Shown here: positions 16,712 through 20,382 of the stretch, in pieces | How the letters are laid out: each line of letters begins with the position of its first letter | Position numbering within the stretch: the first letter of the stretch is position 1 | DNA from: JBHHZI01 sp046757965 | Lineage (GTDB): Bacteria; Acidobacteriota; Polarisedimenticolia; SMYD01 | Length of the DNA stretch: 20,382 nt | NCBI GenBank assembly: GCA_046757965.1 | Contig: JBHHZI010000048.1 | Span: 1 to 20,382, forward strand | Reading direction: 5' to 3' | Position numbers and translations under genes: made by a program | Notes under the pieces: model-generated | Database searches by the model: none | What the model was told of the DNA's origin: nothing | What the model saw: the letters and a program-made list of their open reading frames with translations, nothing else

Positions 16712-17140
16712 ATGATCGGCCAGACCATCGCGCGCTACGAGGTGACAGCCAAGCTCGGCGCCGGCGGCGTGGGCGAGGCGTAGCGGGCGCGGGATACCCG
16801 CCTGAACCGCGATGTCGCCCTGAAGCTCATCCCGGACGTCTTCGCCGAGGATGCGCAGCGCATGAGCCGGTTCCAGAGGGAGGCGCAGCTCCTGGCCTCC
16901 CTCAACCATGCCAGCATGGTCGCCATCTACGGTGTGGAGGAGTGCGGCGGCAAGCGGGCCCTGGTGCTGGAACTGCTGGAAGGCGTGGACCTCTCGGAGA
17001 AGCTGAACACCGGCACCCCGCCGGTAGACGAGGTGGTCGACATGTGTGTGATCTCGGCCGAGTTCCTGGCGGAGTGGACATCCGGTTTGCGATCGCGCGT
17101 CAGCCACGTCAGCTCGATTGACCTATCCGTCCCTGGTTGA
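16712..17140 (+). pseudogene. Broken Ser/Thr protein kinase N-lobe (PknB type)
   Basis: ATG 16712, with GGGAGGAAA upstream, opens MIGQTIARYEVTAKLGAGGV, the glycine-rich loop of bacterial Ser/Thr kinases in the wording common in Acidobacteriota. At 16781-16783 a TAG replaces the Tyr codon of the usual GE-V-Y-RARD segment. The same frame continues with RARDTRLNRDVALKLIPDVF (invariant Lys in VALK), FQREAQLLASLNHASMVAIYGVEE and LVLELLEGVDLSEKL. Homology ends near 17048, before the HRDLKPAN catalytic loop, and an unrelated tail runs to the stop at 17140. The gene therefore lacks the catalytic lobe as well as having a nonsense codon: a relic. A TAGAAT hexamer at 16619-16624 may be its old promoter. 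Bases 17141-17342 hold nothing I recognise. Confidence 0.85.
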
Positions 17141-17342
17141 CGAGACGGCGCTTGACCGGGGGTGTTCGACCACAATGCTCTCTGCGCTGTGGAGGCGATG
17201 CGTCTTGCCTCGCTCTCACTCGGCGCCTCTGTCGACGGTGTGCGCTGAAACGCCAGGCCGAGACGACCATTTTCGGCGGCCATGTGGTGCACGGCGGCAT
17301 GGGTACCGAGCATTCCTCCGGCGAGTGACGTCCGCCGGTGAA

Positions 17343-17378
17343 GAAAGGGCAGGCCGTCCGCGCTGGACGACCTGCCCT
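17343..17378 (-). terminator. Intrinsic terminator of the two-gene minus-strand operon
   Basis: Read on the minus strand, GGGCAGGTCGTCC, a five-base loop and GGACGGCCTGCCC form a 13-pair stem with one mismatch, followed immediately by TTTCTT. It sits 57 bases past the stop of the small membrane protein gene. This is the best intrinsic terminator in the window. Confidence 0.75.
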
Positions 17379-17435
17379 CGAACTGATCGATCTGTCAGCT
17401 TGCGGCGCCGCTGTCGCCTTTATTAACGGAGACTC

Positions 17436-17747
17436 TCAGGACGCGGCGAGTGCTCGGTGCCGGGAATACCAGAACCACAGGTGGCAGATCAGCGCCGTCA
17501 GGAAATTGATGAAACCAATTCCGGCCACATAGAAGTTCAGGCCGCGGTTTTCCGTCGCCATGACGTCGTGGAAGATCAAGGCCATGAGTGCCATGGCGAC
17601 GGTAATACCGAGAAGAATACCCCAGCGGCTGGCCTGTCTGGCGAGTAGTCTCTCGTGTGAAGACAGCACGACCACCAGCGAGCCGAGGGAAGCGACAAAT
17701 CCGCTGGCAGACTTGAGGACCAACAGGGTGCTGGGTTCAACCGACAT
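17436..17747 (-). CDS. Small three-helix membrane protein, possible immunity or partner protein
   Basis: The 103-residue product contains three hydrophobic helices: about residues 8-29 (VLKSASGFVASLGSLVVVLS), 43-64 (GILLGITVAMALMALIFHDV) and 70-94 (NFYVAGIGFINFLTALICHLW), with basic residues between the first two and at the C-terminus. ATG 17747 is preceded by GGAGGTGG at ideal spacing, which favours it over the upstream in-frame start at 17765. It is the second gene of a minus-strand operon, 48 bases after the Cys-rich precursor gene and just before an intrinsic terminator. I do not recognise the family. By position and topology it could protect the producer from the product of the upstream gene, or help export it; both are inference. 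Confidence 0.75.
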   Translation of the reverse strand: MSVEPSTLLVLKSASGFVASLGSLVVVLSSHERLLARQASRWGILLGITVAMALMALIFHDVMATENRGLNFYVAGIGFINFLTALICHLWFWYSRHRALAAS

Positions 17748-17795
17748 TCTCCACCTCCACTGCAATCTTCATCATCTCGTGTCCGACGACAAAAG

Positions 17796-18695
17796 TCAAC
17801 TGCCAGCACAGATGGCAAAGTCGACGCACTCGGCCAAGGCCAAGCCGGCGGTGCCCTCTTGTGCAAGAATTCCGGCAACACAACCGGCTCCAAACGTGCC
17901 TCCGCACAGGGCGATGAGGGCGGCCACACTGCCTACCAGGAGTGCGATGGTGGCGAAACAGCGAATGCCCTTCAGCCCGCAGCCAACTGGCACCGCGGCG
18001 GGGATCTCGGCGTCGAACTCCTCGAAGGCCATATCGAGTCCACGCCAGAAATCCGTACTTGCCTCTGCCAGGGCTGCCGTGGTCAGCAGGTCGTAGGCGC
18101 GCATATCGAGGTCGCGATGGCCGGGATTATTGACTCCCTGCCATCTCAGGTTTGCCACCTGACGCTCCATGCCCTTCTGCACGGCCGTACCCTGCGGTGA
18201 GACCACCTCGACCGTCTTCACCGGGCCGTAATTGTCTGGCAGTCTCGATCGAAGAGTCGTGGCGCCAAAGCGCAGCTCCGTCACTCCGGACCGCAGCAAC
18301 CGGACCCGCAACTCCAGGGTCTCGCTCCACGGACTCGTGGCAGTGAAGACCGTGTTGTTCTTATCGCGTCGGGCCCCCACGACGAAGCCGTTGGAGGCCG
18401 TGAAGGTCAACTCGGGTTGCCCCGCCGGACCGCCTGTCGGGTGGACGGCGACTCTCTTCCGGCTGGCTGCGGGACCCATGTCTTCGACACGACGGGCACG
18501 ATGGCCGGTCTGGTCGACGCCGGTAGGCGCGGCCCAGATCGACGAGGGCGCCCCCACAGCCAAGGTCATTGCGATACAAAGAGCAGATGTGAACTGCATC
18601 CCGCGACGCGTCAAGTGCGACTTCGTGTGTCTCGACAGCATCCGGGTCGGACTGCTCGAAGATATCCTGGTCCTGACCAGTTCATCCATCAACAT
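17796..18695 (-). CDS. Exported precursor with Cys-rich hydrophobic C-terminal domain (halocin C8-like plan)
   Basis: The 299-residue product starts at ATG 18695, five bases after AGGAG. A long basic N-terminus carries a twin-arginine-like TRRGMQF (Arg30-Arg31), a hydrophobic stretch to about residue 54 and a likely cleavage near SIWA-AP. Residues about 57-235 are polar, Cys-free and mixed alpha/beta. The last 61 residues are Gly/Ala-rich and hydrophobic, with six Cys at 239, 246, 264, 272, 290 and 296 (for example ALCGGTFGAGC). Halocin C8 precursors share this order: Tat signal, immunity-like middle, Cys-rich hydrophobic peptide at the C-terminus. The likeness is architectural; I cannot confirm homology. 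Alternatives are a membrane-hairpin surface protein or another disulfide-rich secreted peptide. GC content is lower than in the flanking core genes, suggesting acquisition. Confidence 0.7.
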   Translation of the reverse strand: MLMDELVRTRISSSSPTRMLSRHTKSHLTRRGMQFTSALCIAMTLAVGAPSSIWAAPTGVDQTGHRARRVEDMGPAASRKRVAVHPTGGPAGQPELTFTASNGFVVGARRDKNNTVFTATSPWSETLELRVRLLRSGVTELRFGATTLRSRLPDNYGPVKTVEVVSPQGTAVQKGMERQVANLRWQGVNNPGHRDLDMRAYDLLTTAALAEASTDFWRGLDMAFEEFDAEIPAAVPVGCGLKGIRCFATIALLVGSVAALIALCGGTFGAGCVAGILAQEGTAGLALAECVDFAICAGS

Positions 18696-18823
18696 GCTAA
18701 CTCCTGCGCGCTGGCCGAGGCGACCGAAATGTCTGTCCAGACACACGACGGCTGTGGCCAGTGCTGTGGTGTCTTAGGTGCAGTGGGAATCAGGAGAGGC
18801 AGGAATCAAACAACAGTTGGTGT

Positions 18824-18852
18824 TGTATACGGTTATCGGGTCATTCTGTCAA
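18824..18852 (-). promoter_or_regulatory. Strong promoter of the Cys-rich precursor operon
   Basis: On the minus strand a perfect TTGACA (18852-18847), exactly 17 bases and TATACA (18829-18824, four of six) point to a start near 18817. The leader to ATG 18695 is about 120 bases. Together with the terminator at 17343-17378 it defines a transcript of about 1.5 kb containing only the two genes. Confidence 0.65.
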
Positions 18853-18882
18853 GGAGAGATCGAGAAGTTCTCCTGTTTTTTT
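18852..18882 (+). terminator. Possible plus-strand terminator abutting the operon promoter
   Basis: AGGAGA and TCTCCT form a six-pair stem with an 11-base loop, followed by G and seven T. It would stop plus-strand transcription coming from antisense to the operon. The stem is weak and no plus-strand gene ends here, so it may be coincidental. Confidence 0.3.
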
Positions 18883-18914
18883 CGTGGAAGGATGCGGGCC
18901 CCCGCCGGCCGTCC

Positions 18915-18935
18915 CCCCCCTCTGGGTGAGGGGGG
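18915..18935. repeat. Perfect 8-bp GC hairpin upstream of the ISL3 remnant
   Basis: CCCCCCTC and GAGGGGGG pair perfectly around a TGGGT loop. No T-run follows on either strand, so it does not look like an intrinsic terminator. Its position, about 50 bases before the transposase remnant, allows it to belong to the element's end or to its insertion site. Confidence 0.5.
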
Positions 18936-18981
18936 CGTCATCCAGGCGGTTGGCGGTTGTAGGTTGTTGAGGGGAAAGGAA

Positions 18982-19440
18982 AAGCGCATCACGACGCTCC
19001 TCAACAAGGTGATCGGTTTGCAAGGGGTCTGGGTCCGCGGGGTCGAGCCACCGGCCGGGAAGCCGCGGCTGGTCATTGAGGTGGTGCGCCGTGCGCGGCG
19101 GCCGCGTTGCGGCGGTTGTGATCAGCGTCGCCGTCGGGTCAAGGACCGGCGATGCCGCTCCTGGCGACACCTGGATTTGTTCGGCATGCGAACGTATCTC
19201 CGGTACCGCATCCGACGGGTGAACTGTCGCTGCTGCGGAATGAAGACCGAGCAGGTTTCCTGAGTAGCAGCCGGCAGTCGTTTCACCACACCGTTCCAAC
19301 GCGACGTCGCGTGGCTGGTGCAACGCACGGACTTGATAGCTGCCCAGGACTATTCCTGCATTGCCTGACGTTGGGTCCGCAGCATCATCGAGCGCCTGCT
19401 GGAGAGCGCGTGGGATGCCGATCGCCGGCTGGACCACCTC
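18982..19440 (+). pseudogene. ISL3-family transposase remnant (N-terminal part)
   Basis: One frame reads ITTLLNKVIGLQGVWVRGVE, then a zinc-finger region with CGGC and CRCC pairs around WRHLDLFGMRTYLRYR, then (after TGA 19261-19263) AAGSRFTTPFQRDVAWLVQR, then (after TGA 19366-19368) RWVRSIIERLL and AWDADRRLDHLA, the order found at the N-terminus of ISL3 transposases. Both TGA codons fall where the family has Trp (the VPWA and SWRTVRR positions). No ATG is present at the expected start; AAG 18982 follows a GGGGAAAGGA ribosome-like site. The DDE catalytic domain is absent and homology ends at about 19440, just before the next gene. I found no convincing terminal inverted repeats. The element is dead and truncated. 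Confidence 0.8.
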
Positions 19441-19470
19441 GCTCGCGGACGGAAGAAGGGGAGGATCGAG

Positions 19471-20382
19471 GTGCTGCGACGTACCGCCAGGCTCCGGCGC
19501 GGAGTTCTCATCTGCACGGCAATCGGTGTCACCGTGCTCGTCGGGGGGGGGCCGCGGCCCGCGCGAGCAACGAGCGCCACGCGAGTGATCCGTCCGTGGC
19601 CGCCGCGCTGAATGATGGCGAGCCGGCGGGCACCGGGATCTTGATTCTCGATCCACGCGACCCGCTTCCTCTGGTCAGGGGACGGTTTCGCGACTTGCTG
19701 TCCAGCATCGGTGGCGGCTTCGCGGCCGAGGACCGCGAGGCGGAGATCGAAGCCGAGATCGATGCGTTGCTGGACGGGGACCTGTCCGCGCCGCTGCCGG
19801 ATCTGGTTTTTTCACCCGGGGTCGGAGTTTGACGGGAGCCCGGCGGCCAGGTTTCTCGCGGCCTCGGACGAATTCGCGCGCAGTGACACCGTCTGTCCGG
19901 AAACCTGTCCGTTTCGCCAGCAGGACCGGGATGGGTTCCACGTTCACTTTCACCTGACCCGGGCGGCGGGAGGGGAGGGCGATACGGTGCTGGCGTTCGC
20001 GTTCAGTGGAAAGGCGCCGGAACACACGCCGTGAGGAACTCCCGACTACGATCTCTCCGCGACGCAGGATCTGCGTGTCGACTGGCTGGAGCGCTACTCC
20101 CGCCGCCGGGAGGCAGCGACAGAGGACGATGCGGTATCGGCGGCGACCAACCCGAAAGACGGACCCGATCCCCGGACCGTGGAACCATCCACCCGCCTGT
20201 TCGGCACGCGCGTGGTGGTGGGCGACACCCGCCGAACGGATGACCCGGAACAGCGTTGGGGCCATCCATCTGGTCCCGGCATGGCTCGCGGCTGCCGGGG
20301 CCGTGCACGGCGCGTCGCTGCCAGCGACCACCCGGGGAGGTGAACCGTTCCCGCTGCCGGACAGTCGCCTACTCGGCGGAGA
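19471..20382 (+). pseudogene. Unrecognised secreted protein gene broken by several frameshifts, cut by the window edge
   Basis: GTG 19471 has GGGGAGG six bases upstream and opens a signal peptide (VLRRTARLRRGVLICTAIGV). A run of nine G at 19543-19551 shifts the frame. The next frame gives AAARASNERHASDPSVAAAL, GILILDPRDPLPLVRGRFRD and an acidic helix, up to a T6 tract at about 19806-19811. Coding then moves to a third frame with EFDGSPAARFLAASDEFARS and FHVHFHLTRAAGGEGDTVLA, stops at TGA 20032-20034, and resumes in the same frame as YDLSATQDLRVDWLERYSRR and STRLFGTRVVVGD. Near 20250 it moves once more, to GAIHLVPAWLAAAGAVHG, open to the edge. I recognise no family. Homopolymer sites make sequencing error possible, but the TGA and the late shift suggest decay. 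Confidence 0.6.

Noticed and set aside
17118..17426. Plus-strand ORFs after the kinase relic
   Set aside because: They have Arg/Cys-rich shadow composition, no ribosome site and no similarity I recognise, and one overlaps the terminator hairpin.
18232..18777. Plus-strand ORFs opposite the Cys-rich precursor gene
   Set aside because: They have no ribosome site or motif, and the minus-strand gene has promoter, ribosome site and signal peptide.
19261..19368. Reassignment of TGA to Trp, suggested by two Trp positions read as TGA
   Set aside because: TGA ends most intact genes here, including the synthetase, hslV, hslU, dapF, lpxC, ntrY and ntrX, and TGG is used for Trp; decay of a dead transposase explains the pattern.

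Overview
The window is high-GC, Gram-negative chromosomal DNA. LpxC shows that the organism makes lipid A. A relic kinase whose N-lobe wording is typical of Acidobacteriota-type Ser/Thr kinases, a DUF4390-ntrY-ntrX operon and a GAF/low-complexity protein with a familiar C-terminal tail make an Acidobacteriota-like bacterium, possibly a metagenome-assembled one, my best guess. This is inference from gene content, not a phylogenetic placement.

Layout. (1) Bases 1-718, minus strand: a secreted protein with a thrombospondin-type-3-like calcium motif, broken by a frameshift and cut by the window edge, with a very good promoter. (2) 1120-7282, plus strand: a fused ADP-forming acyl-CoA synthetase, the hslV-hslU protease pair, an FN3-domain lipoprotein and dapF. 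The lipoprotein/dapF junction carries an imperfect 68-bp tandem duplication that created a 23-codon mini-ORF. The DapF protein has Ser in place of its second catalytic Cys. (3) 7341-10163, minus strand: an exported cyclophilin-FKBP fusion and a GAF-like protein with a long acidic/proline-rich linker. (4) 10450-16491, plus strand: lpxC, a DUF4390 protein, the NtrY-type sensor kinase, the NtrX-type sigma-54 activator and a PilZ-domain protein, forming an envelope and two-component block. (5) 16500-20382: an accessory, decaying region. It holds a kinase fragment with a nonsense codon; a compact two-gene minus-strand operon with its own strong promoter and intrinsic terminator; an ISL3 transposase remnant with two Trp codons turned into TGA; and a secreted protein gene broken at a G9 tract, a T6 tract and further sites.

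The best candidate for a new system is the operon at 17343-18852. Its first gene encodes a 299-residue protein with a twin-arginine-like signal peptide, a Cys-free middle and a hydrophobic Gly/Ala-rich C-terminus with six Cys. That is the overall plan of halocin C8-type bacteriocin precursors. Its second gene encodes a 103-residue, three-helix membrane protein that could be an immunity or export partner. The core genes are intact, while disruptions cluster at both ends of the window. Read-level checks are needed to tell real decay from assembly error.
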